Origin: CAZBLP01 sp964492825
Lineage (GTDB): Bacteria > DYJV01
Assembly: GCA_964492825.1 (NCBI GenBank)
Contig: CAZBLP010000003.1
Location: 7,676 to 71,675 of the forward strand
DNA: 64,000 bases
Direction of reading: 5' to 3'
This document shows positions 36,751-45,749 of the stretch, piece after piece; position 1 is the first letter of the stretch, and every line of letters begins with the position of its first letter. The notes beneath the pieces were generated by a model that had not been told where the DNA came from, ran no database searches, and was given only the letters and a program-made list of their open reading frames with translations. The translations under genes and the position numbers were made by a program.

Positions 36751-37470
36751 TCAAATTCTTTTTAATAATTTGTTCTGATAAAGATCATCCAGTAATCTGA
36801 TTTTATTTCCAAATTTTGAAATAATTTTTATAAAAACCTCAGCAGTTGCAATTGCGTCTCCAAGAGCAGAATGTCTGTCCTCACATTTTACATGAAATTC
36901 TTTCATAAGATAATCCAGACTTGCTTTCTCTTCAGTATCTGTAAGAAAGTTATAAAGCTGTCCAGTGTCTATAGTATAATTTGGAAGCTTTGCTCCATAT
37001 ATTTTCTCCAATTCAATATTAATCATTCCCACATCAAACCTGATATGATGACCTACTATAATTGTATTTTTCAAAAATTTTAAAAAATCAGGAAAAATCT
37101 CTATTAATTTAGGCTTATCTTTCAAATGTTCATTATCAATTCCATGAAATTTTTTTGATTCTTCAGGAATGGTTATTCCTGCGTCTACAAAAACATTATA
37201 TATATCAACAATTTTTATTTTTTTTATTTTAACTGCTGCAATACTTAAAATTTTATCTTCTTTTTTGTTTAGACCTGTTGTCTCTGTATCTATTACAGCA
37301 AAAGTTATATCTTCCAACTTGTAGTTAAGGCATTTGTTGATATTGTTTTGGGATAATAATTTTCTAACGTATACTACAAGTGGGTCATTAATGTATGTTG
37401 AAATTTCAGACTTGTTTTGTAGGATTTTGCTAAAAAAAGTTTTAATCATTTTAAAATGGGGAACCTCCAA
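36751..37470 (-). CDS. DnaQ-like 3'-5' exonuclease
   Basis: The 239-residue protein has the DEDDh exonuclease motifs: FAVIDTETTGLN, GHHIRFDVGMIN and the late EDRHSALGDAIATAEVF. It is related to the epsilon proofreading subunit. Short exonucleases of this kind are often encoded beside cNMP/CBS/DUF294 proteins and acetyl-CoA synthetase, and the same order is seen here. Its start lies inside the end of the DUF294 gene (20-base overlap). The function in that context is not known. Confidence 0.85.
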   Translation of the reverse strand: MEVPHFKMIKTFFSKILQNKSEISTYINDPLVVYVRKLLSQNNINKCLNYKLEDITFAVIDTETTGLNKKEDKILSIAAVKIKKIKIVDIYNVFVDAGITIPEESKKFHGIDNEHLKDKPKLIEIFPDFLKFLKNTIIVGHHIRFDVGMINIELEKIYGAKLPNYTIDTGQLYNFLTDTEEKASLDYLMKEFHVKCEDRHSALGDAIATAEVFIKIISKFGNKIRLLDDLYQNKLLKRI

Positions 37471-38872
37471 AATAACTTATTGCTATATCCAAAAATTTTG
37501 AAACTGTTTTCAAAGCTTCTTTTAAGCGTTCCTGTTTGTAAACAGACAATTTTTTAGGATTGATAAATTTATCCAATTTCTCATTGTTTTTTGCCTGCTC
37601 AATTTGATGTAAAAGAATAATATTTGTCATTATTTCATAAGCTTCAAGAACATTTTGAACAGTTTCTTCAGATAATACATTAAGTCTTTCAAGATGTTTT
37701 AATCTTGATTTTGTATTCAAATCAGAAATACCTTTGTATAAGGAAAATACTCTAGCTATATCAACTATAAACATCAAACCAGTTCTTTTTAAATTAAATG
37801 TCCCTTTATATTTTCCTTTTTTTTCTGTAACAAATCCGCCAAAAAGTGAAATTGGCACAGCTTTTGTTGAGTCACTTTGCAAAATTTGCATTAAAAAAGC
37901 AGGTCTTAATGATATTTTTCTTAAAATAAATTCTCTTAATTCCCAAACTAATTTTTCATCTCCAACAAGACAATCAAAATCAAAAAGTATGGAAGACCAT
38001 CTTATCCCCCATTTCCCGGGATTTTCTATCCATTCGCTAATATCTTTTTTCCACTGGGTTAAAGTTTTACTCATATCAGGATTGGTAACCATTACATTGC
38101 CTTCACACTTTTCATAGCCAACATATGCTAAATTTTCTATTAACATTTTCCCAAATTCATTAAGATATTCTTTTTCTATATCTGTAATTTTATCTGAAAT
38201 TATAAATCCGTTGTCTTGATCAGGGTCAAGAGACATTTCTCTTCTACCACCACTTCCCATTATAATAAGTGCATGAGGTATATTTTTAACATTTATTCTT
38301 AACCTATTATTTTCAAAAAAAACATTAGCTGAAATTTCATAAACTTTTCTTTGAATTTTTAAATGGATTGAAGATAGGATAGTTAAAACATCAGATACAT
38401 ATCTTGTATTTTCTACAAGATTTTCTGCTATTTTAAACAAACCTTGATGTATTTCTTTAAGTTCATGAAGGTTCCTGGCGTTGTCAATATGGGTTTCATA
38501 AATAGTTGCAGTTTTAAAAAGTATCCTTAAAATATCTTTAGATGAAATTATACCTACTGGTGTTAATTTTTCACATACTACAGCATAATCTTCATCTTTT
38601 GACTGCATTTCATAGAGTGCTTCTAACAATGGATATTCAGGTGGTAAATGGACAGGCTGGTTATTAACAAAATCTTTTACAGTTAATTCATTAACTTTTT
38701 TTTCTGGAAATTTATCAAAAAAATTATGAATCAAATTTTTTGAAGTTAATAGTCCTGACAGATTATTAGATTCATCAACAACAACTAATGAACCTACTTT
38801 TCTTTCTCCCATTTTTTTTACAGCATCTAAAAACTGAGTATTCAGGGAAACGGAAAGCACAGGAGATGTCAT
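37451..38872 (-). CDS. CBS-pair and DUF294 nucleotidyltransferase-like protein, C-terminal part of an interrupted gene
   Basis: The 473 codons from an internal ATG encode two CBS domains (VKKMGERKVGSLVVVDE; VGIISSKDILRI), then a DUF294 nucleotidyltransferase-like domain (ALIIMGSGGRREMSLDPDQDNGFI) and its helical C-terminal domain. The same frame stays open upstream for 45 codons to a TGA at 39008-39010 and then continues into the cyclic-nucleotide-binding domain at 39008-39343. The full gene is thus 37451-39343, 631 codons, the normal length for the family. Such proteins resemble the GlnD nucleotidyltransferase and are linked to acetate metabolism by gene neighbourhood. Confidence 0.82.
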   Translation of the reverse strand: MTSPVLSVSLNTQFLDAVKKMGERKVGSLVVVDESNNLSGLLTSKNLIHNFFDKFPEKKVNELTVKDFVNNQPVHLPPEYPLLEALYEMQSKDEDYAVVCEKLTPVGIISSKDILRILFKTATIYETHIDNARNLHELKEIHQGLFKIAENLVENTRYVSDVLTILSSIHLKIQRKVYEISANVFFENNRLRINVKNIPHALIIMGSGGRREMSLDPDQDNGFIISDKITDIEKEYLNEFGKMLIENLAYVGYEKCEGNVMVTNPDMSKTLTQWKKDISEWIENPGKWGIRWSSILFDFDCLVGDEKLVWELREFILRKISLRPAFLMQILQSDSTKAVPISLFGGFVTEKKGKYKGTFNLKRTGLMFIVDIARVFSLYKGISDLNTKSRLKHLERLNVLSEETVQNVLEAYEIMTNIILLHQIEQAKNNEKLDKFINPKKLSVYKQERLKEALKTVSKFLDIAISYFGGSPF

Positions 38873-38975
38873 ATAAGAGCCTATAGCCCTGTATGTAGGG
38901 GTATAAATTCTTTCTTTTGTTGCAACTTGTATCTGTGATAATCTTTCATTTATTTTTTTTTGGAAAAAATCTTTA

Positions 38976-39010
38976 AATTGGGGATACTCTCCAATTAACC
39001 TGTAAATTCA
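38976..39010 (-). other. In-frame UGA with downstream hairpin in the cNMP/CBS/DUF294 gene
   Basis: On the minus strand the TGA (39010-39008) is followed 12 bases later by AATTGG, a nine-base loop and CCAATT (38996-38976), a spacing similar to SECIS hairpins. The residue position is not a conserved cysteine in the family, as far as I recall, so selenocysteine is doubtful. Confidence 0.35.
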
Positions 39011-39343
39011 AATATCAGGCAAAAAAATCACCTCTGCATTTTCAATGCAAGTTGCAGTGACAGCATATGTTCTTCTGCCAATAAAAGCAGTAACTCCTAC
39101 AATATCATTTTTTTCAACAAAATATGATAATTCTGTATCTGGATTTTCAACCTCTACTTTGCCTTCTACAATTAAATAAAGGCCTTTGTGACAAGGTTCT
39201 CCTTTCCTTAAAATAATATCTCCGGTTTTAAAATATAAAATATCTGTTTTCTCACATAATTCGTCAATTCTAAATTCATCAATATTTTCAATAAAGGGGA
39301 ATTGCCTTAGTTTTTCTTTAATCTTTTGAAATTTATTTTCCAT
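39008..39343 (-). CDS. Cyclic-nucleotide-binding domain, N-terminal part of an interrupted cNMP/CBS/DUF294 gene
   Basis: The 111 codons encode a cNMP-type beta barrel (GDIILRKGEPCHKGLYLIVEGKVEV) and stop at a TGA after VIFLPDI. In related full-length proteins the same region continues as a helix leading to the CBS domains, and here the frame does continue beyond the TGA (IYRLIGEYPQFKDFF). Explanations are a nonsense mutation, a sequencing error, or readthrough. The start overlaps the upstream small membrane protein gene by 11 bases. Confidence 0.75.
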   Translation of the reverse strand: MENKFQKIKEKLRQFPFIENIDEFRIDELCEKTDILYFKTGDIILRKGEPCHKGLYLIVEGKVEVENPDTELSYFVEKNDIVGVTAFIGRRTYAVTATCIENAEVIFLPDI

Positions 39344-39584
39344 GTTTAATCTTCTCTATTTTTATTTTTAATCTTTTTCTCGCACCTTCATTATGTATAG
39401 CAAAACCAAAAGCAAATATACTTAAAATCATAAGCCATCCTACATGTCTGAAAATATTTTTAGTAATCATCAAATCTGCTGCCATGGAAATAAAACCAAC
39501 GGCAACACTAAAATAGAAAATAAAATTTCGTATTTTTAATGCTTTTTTCATTTTTGCAAGATTTTCTTTTTCTTGTTTTGACAT
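39333..39584 (-). CDS. Small two-helix membrane protein, unknown function
   Basis: The 83-residue protein has two hydrophobic segments (about residues 20-40 and 48-64) with charged ends rich in Lys. It is the first gene of the operon with the cNMP/CBS/DUF294, exonuclease and Acs-like genes. In other bacteria, small membrane proteins beside this set accompany acetate permeases, but no permease is present here and I do not recognise the family. Confidence 0.6.
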   Translation of the reverse strand: MSKQEKENLAKMKKALKIRNFIFYFSVAVGFISMAADLMITKNIFRHVGWLMILSIFAFGFAIHNEGARKRLKIKIEKIKHGK

Positions 39585-39743
39585 TATATTCTCCTAAACA
39601 TATTTATTGTTATTTATTACTGCATTGTCTTTATGTCTTTCTCAAACTCTAAAAGATAGTTACGTCATTTAAGTTTCATGAAATTTTTATTGGTAGTTGT
39701 TGTTCAACAATCCATAGAATAAAAATTGTTAATCTTTTATTTT

Positions 39744-41024
39744 CTAAAGATGTTTAAAAGCTTTTTTACCAATATCAGTTCTATAATGAGCACCTTCCCA
39801 TTTTATCTTAGAAACAGCATTGTATGTTTTTTCAATTGCTTCTTTTATTGAAGGAGCAAGCCCGGTTACTCCTAAGACCCTGCCTCCATTTGTAACTGTT
39901 TTTCCCTCTTGATATTTTGTCCCTGCATGAAAAACTAAAACTTTCTCCATTTTTTCAGCTTCTTCCAAACCTTTTATTTCATATCCTTTTTCATATTTGC
40001 CAGGATAACCACCTGATGCCATTACTACACAGACAGATGCGTCAGTTGACCATTTTACATTTTTTTCTATGTTTTTTAAATTTCCATAAATTGCTCCGTT
40101 TATTATTTCTATTAAGTCTGAATTAAGCCTCGCTAATAAAGGCTGTGTCTCAGGATCGCCAAATCTGCAGTTAAACTCCAGCACATAAGGCTCATTATTT
40201 TCTATCATTAACCCTGCATAAAGTACTCCTTTATAGTTAATGCCTTCTTTTTTAAAACCAAAAAGTAATGGCTCCATTACCTTATCCACTATTTTTTGAT
40301 AAATATCATTATTTACAACTGGTGCAGGTGAATAAGCACCCATGCCACCTGTATTTGGACCTTTATCATTGTCAAAAACAGGCTTGTGGTCTTGAGATGA
40401 ATCAAATGGTAAAATTGTTTGCCCATCTGTAACAGCTATAAAAGAAGCCTCTTCTCCTACAAGGCAATCTTCTATAATAACTTTATTGCCAGCATTACCG
40501 AAAACTTTTTTATCCATAATATCTATAATAGCTGATTCAGCTTCTGAAAAATTTTTACAAATAATAACACCTTTGCCTGCTGCAAGCCCGTCTGCTTTAA
40601 CCACAGTAGGATAGGCAACTTTTTTAAGATGTTCTATTGCATTAATACTATTGTCAAAAACTTTGTAATCAGCAGTGGGAATATTATATTTTTTCATTAA
40701 ATTTTTTGCAAAAACCTTACTTCCTTCAAGAATAGCTCCGTCTTTTGTAGGGCCAAAAACACGTATATTGTTTTCATTAAAAATATCTACAATTCCTCTA
40801 ACAAGAGGGTCTTCAGGCCCGACTACAGTAAGATCTATATTTTTTGATTTAGCAAATTTCAACAAACCATTGATATCAGAGGAAGGGATATTGACACATT
40901 CTGCATATTTTGCAATACCTGCATTACCCGGGGCACAATATATTTTTTCTACATCAGGATTTTGCCTAATTTTCCAAACTAAGGCATGTTCTCTTCCACC
41001 ACCGCCAACAACTAAAACATTCAT
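39744..41024 (-). CDS. purD: Phosphoribosylamine-glycine ligase
   Basis: The 426-residue ATP-grasp enzyme starts with MNVLVVGGGGREHAL and contains VVKADGLAAGKGVI, GPNTGGMGAYSPAP and LEFNCRFGDPETQ. It makes GAR in purine synthesis. It follows the purH-N gene by 32 bases with AGGAGG upstream. The length and motifs are normal. Confidence 0.96.
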   Translation of the reverse strand: MNVLVVGGGGREHALVWKIRQNPDVEKIYCAPGNAGIAKYAECVNIPSSDINGLLKFAKSKNIDLTVVGPEDPLVRGIVDIFNENNIRVFGPTKDGAILEGSKVFAKNLMKKYNIPTADYKVFDNSINAIEHLKKVAYPTVVKADGLAAGKGVIICKNFSEAESAIIDIMDKKVFGNAGNKVIIEDCLVGEEASFIAVTDGQTILPFDSSQDHKPVFDNDKGPNTGGMGAYSPAPVVNNDIYQKIVDKVMEPLLFGFKKEGINYKGVLYAGLMIENNEPYVLEFNCRFGDPETQPLLARLNSDLIEIINGAIYGNLKNIEKNVKWSTDASVCVVMASGGYPGKYEKGYEIKGLEEAEKMEKVLVFHAGTKYQEGKTVTNGGRVLGVTGLAPSIKEAIEKTYNAVSKIKWEGAHYRTDIGKKAFKHL

Positions 41025-41056
41025 AAAACCCTCCTGTTTAAATTTTAAAAATTAAA

Positions 41057-41647
41057 TTACTGATTTTTTACCAAATATTCATAAATAGTTCTATCGTATT
41101 CACTCATAGTCTGAAAAACTTTGGTTGCAAGATACAATCTTGTTTTATAAGAGACATCTCCAGATACTTTTAATTCGCCTAAAACTTTATCATAATCTAC
41201 AGGATCTATTATAACAACAACATATTTAAAATTTTTAGCAGAAGCTCTTATTAACGTCGGCCCTCCTATATCAATGTTTTCTATGGCGTCTTCAAAAGTA
41301 GATTCAGGATTGGCAATTGTTTTTGAAAATGGATAAAGATTTACCACAACCATATCAATCATATTAACACCATTTTTTTCAGCTTGAGACATATGTTGCT
41401 CATTGTCTCTAATTGCCAAAATCCCTCCATGTATTTTAGGGTGTAAAGTTTTAACCCTTCCATTCATCATTTCCGGGAAACCTGTATATTCAGATACGTC
41501 TTTAATTTTTAATCCGCTTTCTCTTAATATTTTCGCACTGCCGCCTGTAGACAAAATTTCCTCTACACCAAGCTCCTTCAGAGCCTTTGCAAAGTCTACA
41601 ACTTTTGATTTATCAGAAACACTAATCAAAACTCTTTTTATTTTCAT
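41057..41647 (-). CDS. purH: IMP cyclohydrolase domain of PurH (stand-alone)
   Basis: The 196-residue protein is the N-terminal IMP-cyclohydrolase (MGS-fold) domain of PurH: LISVSDKSKVVDFAK, STGGSAKILRESG, MMNGRVKTLHPKIHGGIL and NIDIGGPTLIRASAKNF. It ends where the AICAR transformylase domain would begin. The stop is clean, and the next gene is purD, so this is a naturally split PurH, and the transformylase must be encoded elsewhere or replaced by another enzyme. Confidence 0.93.
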   Translation of the reverse strand: MKIKRVLISVSDKSKVVDFAKALKELGVEEILSTGGSAKILRESGLKIKDVSEYTGFPEMMNGRVKTLHPKIHGGILAIRDNEQHMSQAEKNGVNMIDMVVVNLYPFSKTIANPESTFEDAIENIDIGGPTLIRASAKNFKYVVVIIDPVDYDKVLGELKVSGDVSYKTRLYLATKVFQTMSEYDRTIYEYLVKNQ

Positions 41648-41789
41648 TAAATCCTCCCTTATATTAATTCAAAGTTTAATTGCTGTTTTATATACTTTAA
41701 ACATTTATACTTATAAAAATCTTTAACTTATAATCATTTTTTTTTCAAGATTTTTATTTGTTTTCAAAAATATAGATGAGTTTACAGGA

Positions 41790-41807
41790 TGTATAATTTA
41801 GTATACT
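41790..41807. promoter_or_regulatory. Upstream copy of TGTATA-N6-TATACA motif, bam operon
   Basis: TGTATAATTTAGTATACT matches the motif with one mismatch. It lies about 150 bp upstream of the sigma-54 promoter of bamB, exactly 28 bp (centre to centre) from a second, perfect copy. Confidence 0.6.
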
Positions 41808-41817
41808 GAAAACTTGC

Positions 41818-41835
41818 TGTATAGTAAAATATACA
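41818..41835. promoter_or_regulatory. Perfect TGTATA-N6-TATACA palindrome, bam operon
   Basis: TGTATAGTAAAATATACA is a perfect palindrome, in the 373-bp gap between purH and bamB. Its position, about 130 bp before the -24 box, suits binding of a sigma-54 activator. Confidence 0.65.
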
Positions 41836-41958
41836 GTATAATTTTTTAAACACAAAATTGATTTTTCTTCAATTAGCATAATGCCTATATAAAAAATGAC
41901 TTAAAATTATAACAACAATTTTACAATATTACACAATAAACGTCAATCTAATATTATG

Positions 41959-41974
41959 TGGCATAAGCTTTGCG
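41959..41974 (+). promoter_or_regulatory. Sigma-54 promoter of the bam operon
   Basis: TGGCATAAGCTTTGCG has GG (41960-41961) and GC (41972-41973) twelve bases apart and the TGGCA/TTGC context. Transcription would start near 41985, about 35 bases before the bamB ATG. Confidence 0.8.
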
Positions 41975-42020
41975 AATAAAGATTCCTAACAATTATGTTT
42001 TTAAAAAAGAGGAGTCAAAA

Positions 42021-44000
42021 ATGAGATATGCAGAAACAGGATATTATTTAGAAATTGATTTGTCTAAAGGTACAATTGACAGGGTTGAAAGTGATCCCAA
42101 AATGACAGAGCTTTATTTAGGTGGATTGGGGACAAATGCAAAAATAATTTGGGATAGAGTTCCTCCTGAAGTAGAGCCTTTCTCAGAAGACAATCTATTA
42201 ATATTCAGCACTGGTCTTTTGTGTGGCACTCCTGCACCTGGAGCAAACAGGACTATGATATCGTCAATCTCTCCACAAACAGGACTGTTGGCTTTTTCAA
42301 TGATGGGTGGCTATTTTGCTCCTGAACTAAAATATGCTGGATATGATAAAATTATAATAAAAGGCAAGTCTCCATCTCCTGTGTATTTATGGATACATAA
42401 CAACAAGGTTGAATTAAGAGATGCATCTCATTTAAAAGGTAAAAGTACCTATGATACAATTACCTCACTTAAAGAAGAACTTGACGAGCCTCATTCTCAA
42501 GGTCTTGCTATTGGACTTGCAGGAGAAAATAGAGTTTATTTTGCTTCAGTTGAGACTGAAACAAGTAGTGCAAGTAGATTAGGACTTGGTGCAATTATGG
42601 GAGACAAAAATTTAAAAGCAATTATGGTTAGAGGCACAAGAGACTTAAACATTGCCAACCCGATGCCTTTTATGGAAGAAGCAACCAGAATTTTAGATTA
42701 TATAAATCATAGACTTGAAAATCCTTTACCTGGAATCCCAGGTATTTTATCAATGATAGGTTCTCCACAGGAAATGGCTGTTCATGATGAAAAATGGCAT
42801 ACTATAAGCTTTGCTTGGGGAAATGCACGTCACAGGAGAAAAGATTTTTGGAATGATACTATTGAGGAACAGTGGCGTGAAACAATGGAAAATGCCAATA
42901 AAAGATTAATCGGATGTTTTAACTGTCCAGCCAAATGCCACGGTATAGTGGAAATACCAGGTTATCCTACATATGTAATGAAATGTTTTTCAAAACTTAC
43001 ATATGTAATGGCAGCAATGGCAGATGATTTGGAGTTTGGCTTAAAAATAGCGTCTCTTGCTCAGTCATACGGAGTTGATGGATATACAACTCCTCAGGTA
43101 ATGGCATTTGCAGTTGAACTTTATGATGACGGTATTTTAACTGATGCAGATCTACCTAACTTTCCAAAAGATAATAGAGAAAGATTCTATTATCTCCTTG
43201 ATATGATAGTAAAAAGAGAAGGTATTGGTGATATTTTAGCTGAAGGAGTTTATTGGGCAGCACGTAAAATTGGTAAAGGTGCTGAAAAATATGATCATAA
43301 TACTATAAAAAAGCATGAGCAGATTCCAATTAAATTAGGTATGTTAAATCCAATTTATTATTTAATGTGGTCAACAGGTGAAAAAGTAAATATTACCCAG
43401 ATAGAAGGACAAATTCCGCAAGCACCTCTTGCAAAAGAAGATAGAGAAGAATTTGTCAAAGACTGGGTGCATATACCAACAGGTAAAGAAGAAAGATTTA
43501 AAAATTTTATTTTGGAATGGGGTGATGAAGGAAAAGTTTTTCCATTCTGGCCTCCAATAGATTTAATTTGCGAATTGGTAGAATGGCAGGAAACAATGCA
43601 CTACATTGATGACTGCCTCGGTTTATGTGCAGGTTTATCTTCTTTTCCATTAAAACCAGCTTATCACATTCATAATCTTCCCTTATTTGTAAAATATGGT
43701 ACTGGAATGGATTATGACGAGGATAAATTATGGGAAGCTGCAATAAGAGTGAGAACATTAGTGAGAGCTATTAATTTCAGAGAAGGCTTAAGAAGGCAAG
43801 ATGAAAAACCACCTGAAGATCATTGGAAAAGACGATTTCCGGAATATGAAGAACAATTATTGGAAGAATATTATAAATACAGAGGCTGGAATAAAGATGG
43901 GGTTCCAACAAAAGAAACTTTATATAAATTAGAACTTGATTATGTTTATGATGAATTAGTAAAAAGAGGCATATTAAAAGATTCTGAAGAAACAAAGTGA
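42021..44000 (+). CDS. bamB: Class II benzoyl-CoA reductase, tungsten active-site subunit BamB
   Basis: The 659-residue protein is of the aldehyde ferredoxin oxidoreductase family, with bis-pterin tungsten and one [4Fe-4S]. The cluster ligands C-x2-C-x3-C are in GCFNCPAKCHG (about residues 299-306), with a later Cys in DDCLGLCAG. In Geobacter, BamB reduces benzoyl-CoA to the 1,5-dienoyl-CoA without ATP. The identity is fixed by the following bamCDEF genes and the adjacent dch-had-oah genes; an AOR alone would be ambiguous. I start at the ATG with GAGGAG upstream; an upstream TTG lies within the leader. Confidence 0.9.
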   Translation: MRYAETGYYLEIDLSKGTIDRVESDPKMTELYLGGLGTNAKIIWDRVPPEVEPFSEDNLLIFSTGLLCGTPAPGANRTMISSISPQTGLLAFSMMGGYFAPELKYAGYDKIIIKGKSPSPVYLWIHNNKVELRDASHLKGKSTYDTITSLKEELDEPHSQGLAIGLAGENRVYFASVETETSSASRLGLGAIMGDKNLKAIMVRGTRDLNIANPMPFMEEATRILDYINHRLENPLPGIPGILSMIGSPQEMAVHDEKWHTISFAWGNARHRRKDFWNDTIEEQWRETMENANKRLIGCFNCPAKCHGIVEIPGYPTYVMKCFSKLTYVMAAMADDLEFGLKIASLAQSYGVDGYTTPQVMAFAVELYDDGILTDADLPNFPKDNRERFYYLLDMIVKREGIGDILAEGVYWAARKIGKGAEKYDHNTIKKHEQIPIKLGMLNPIYYLMWSTGEKVNITQIEGQIPQAPLAKEDREEFVKDWVHIPTGKEERFKNFILEWGDEGKVFPFWPPIDLICELVEWQETMHYIDDCLGLCAGLSSFPLKPAYHIHNLPLFVKYGTGMDYDEDKLWEAAIRVRTLVRAINFREGLRRQDEKPPEDHWKRRFPEYEEQLLEEYYKYRGWNKDGVPTKETLYKLELDYVYDELVKRGILKDSEETK

Positions 44001-44014
44001 AAGGAGAGTTCACT

Positions 44015-44566
44015 GTGAGCGGCGATAAAAAAAAGAGGATTATAAAAACAATAAAGGTAGATATTGAGAAATGCATAGGGTGTAAATCATGTGAGATTGC
44101 ATGTGCTGCGTTTCATTCAACACCTAAGTACAGCAGTATAAATCCTGCAAGATCAAGAATCAGGGTTATTAGAGATGAATTGAGAAATGTTTTTTTACCA
44201 ATTAGAGCTGGTGCTTATACCAAATCAGAATGTGCAGGTAGACAGACTTATATTATTGATGGTAGAGAGTATGGAGAGTGTAATTTTTGTAATGCATCCT
44301 GTCCTGCAAGAGATCTTTTTAAAGAGCCTGATTCGGGGCTTCCTTTAAGGTGTGATATGTGCGAAGATGATCCTGACCTTGAAGAGCCAATGTGTGTAAA
44401 ATGGTGCAAGTTAGATGCATTAATATATGAAGAAAGAGAAGAGGAGTATGAAGAGCAGGTAGAAATTGATGATATGGAGTTAGCTGTTGAATCATTAATA
44501 GATAAATATGGTCTTGAAAATATTATTGACAGTCTGGCAAGAATAACCAAAAAATCCACAACATGA
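44015..44566 (+). CDS. bamC: Benzoyl-CoA reductase ferredoxin-like subunit BamC
   Basis: The 183-residue protein has cysteine clusters CIGCKSCEIACAAFHS, CNFCNASCPARD and CDMCEDDP with a following CVKWC, enough for about three [4Fe-4S] clusters. BamC forms the tight complex with BamB and passes electrons to it. A GTG at 44015 with AAGGAGAG eight bases upstream is the best start; an in-frame GTG at 43997 overlaps the bamB stop. It is followed by bamD after 28 bases. Confidence 0.87.
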   Translation: MSGDKKKRIIKTIKVDIEKCIGCKSCEIACAAFHSTPKYSSINPARSRIRVIRDELRNVFLPIRAGAYTKSECAGRQTYIIDGREYGECNFCNASCPARDLFKEPDSGLPLRCDMCEDDPDLEEPMCVKWCKLDALIYEEREEEYEEQVEIDDMELAVESLIDKYGLENIIDSLARITKKSTT

Positions 44567-44594
44567 TTAAGAATTAAGAGAGGAGCATAAAACA

Positions 44595-45746
44595 GTGGAA
44601 ACTGTAACACCTTTCAAAGAGATAGTAGAAGAAATTATAGATAGTGGCGGTGAACTTTCCAAATTTTGTTTTCAATGCGGAATTTGCGATACAGTTTGCC
44701 CATGGAATAAAGTGAGACAATTTAGTATTCGTAAAATAATGAATGAATCTAATTATGGAGTTTTTGAGGTAGAAAGCGATGATATCTGGTTTTGTACAAC
44801 ATGCGGTAGATGTGTGCAAAGATGCCCAAGAGGAGTTAACCAGATAGAAGTTGGCGTGGCACTTAGAAGGATAGGTACTGAGTATCAGGTTTTTCCTCCT
44901 ACTGCCAAGCCTGTAAAAACAGTAGTAGGAGGACTTGTTGCTGAGGCAAATCCATTTGGTGAAGATAGGAAGAATAGAGGAAAATGGGCAAAAGGTACAC
45001 CTGCCAAAAGTTTTTCAAAAGATAAAGAATTCCTTTATTTCCCTTGTTGCTATCCAAGTTATGACAAAAGGTTAAAAAATGTTGCTGTTGCTACTGCAAA
45101 TATTCTAAAAAAGGGAAATGTCAGTTTTGGAATATTAGGAGCAAAGGAGAGTTGTTGCGGCGAAAGCATACGTAAAACAGGTGATGAAGAATTATTTCAA
45201 ACATTGGCAAAAGAAAATATCAAAACTTTTATTGACAATGGAGTAAAAAAAATCCTTGTATCGTCACCTCATTGTTATCACACATTTAAAAACGAATATT
45301 CGGAATTTATGGTTAATTTTGAAATTGTTCACATAACAGAGTTATTATTTCAACTTATTAAAGAAGGTAAATTACAAATTACAAAAGAATTTAATAAAAA
45401 AATTACATATCATGACCCTTGTTACCTGGGGAGACATAATGATATTTTCAATGAACCAAGAGAAGTTTTGAAAAGTATTCCAAATGTTGATTTTGTTGAA
45501 ATGGAAGAGTACGGCAAAAACAGCCTTTGCTGCGGAGGTGGCGGTGGCAGGGTTTGGATGGAAACAGCCAAAGATGAGCGATTTTCCAATCTCAGATTGG
45601 AGCAGGCTATTAATGCTGGTGCAGAGGTTTTGGTTACAGCCTGTCCTTACTGTATTGCAATGTTTGAAGATAGTAGAGTGGTTATGGGCCTGGAAGATAA
45701 GATAGAAATTAAAGATATCACAGAAATCATAAGTGAATTGCTTTAA
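44595..45746 (+). CDS. bamD: Heterodisulfide-reductase-like Fe-S subunit BamD
   Basis: The 383-residue protein has two N-terminal [4Fe-4S] motifs (CFQCGICDTVCPW and CTTCGRCVQRCPRG). Two CCG domains follow (FPCCYPSYDK...SCCGES and CCGGGGG...CPYC), the architecture of HdrD/GlcF-like proteins. In the Bam complex it links BamBC to the HdrA-like BamE and may take part in electron bifurcation. The start is a GTG with AGAGAGGAG upstream. Confidence 0.88.
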   Translation: METVTPFKEIVEEIIDSGGELSKFCFQCGICDTVCPWNKVRQFSIRKIMNESNYGVFEVESDDIWFCTTCGRCVQRCPRGVNQIEVGVALRRIGTEYQVFPPTAKPVKTVVGGLVAEANPFGEDRKNRGKWAKGTPAKSFSKDKEFLYFPCCYPSYDKRLKNVAVATANILKKGNVSFGILGAKESCCGESIRKTGDEELFQTLAKENIKTFIDNGVKKILVSSPHCYHTFKNEYSEFMVNFEIVHITELLFQLIKEGKLQITKEFNKKITYHDPCYLGRHNDIFNEPREVLKSIPNVDFVEMEEYGKNSLCCGGGGGRVWMETAKDERFSNLRLEQAINAGAEVLVTACPYCIAMFEDSRVVMGLEDKIEIKDITEIISELL

Positions 45747-45749
45747 AGT

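Noticed and set aside
41970..42020. Longer N-terminus for bamB from a TTG
   Set aside because: The TTG lies at the predicted sigma-54 promoter, upstream of the likely transcript start, and has no ribosome site; the ATG at 42021 has GAGGAG.
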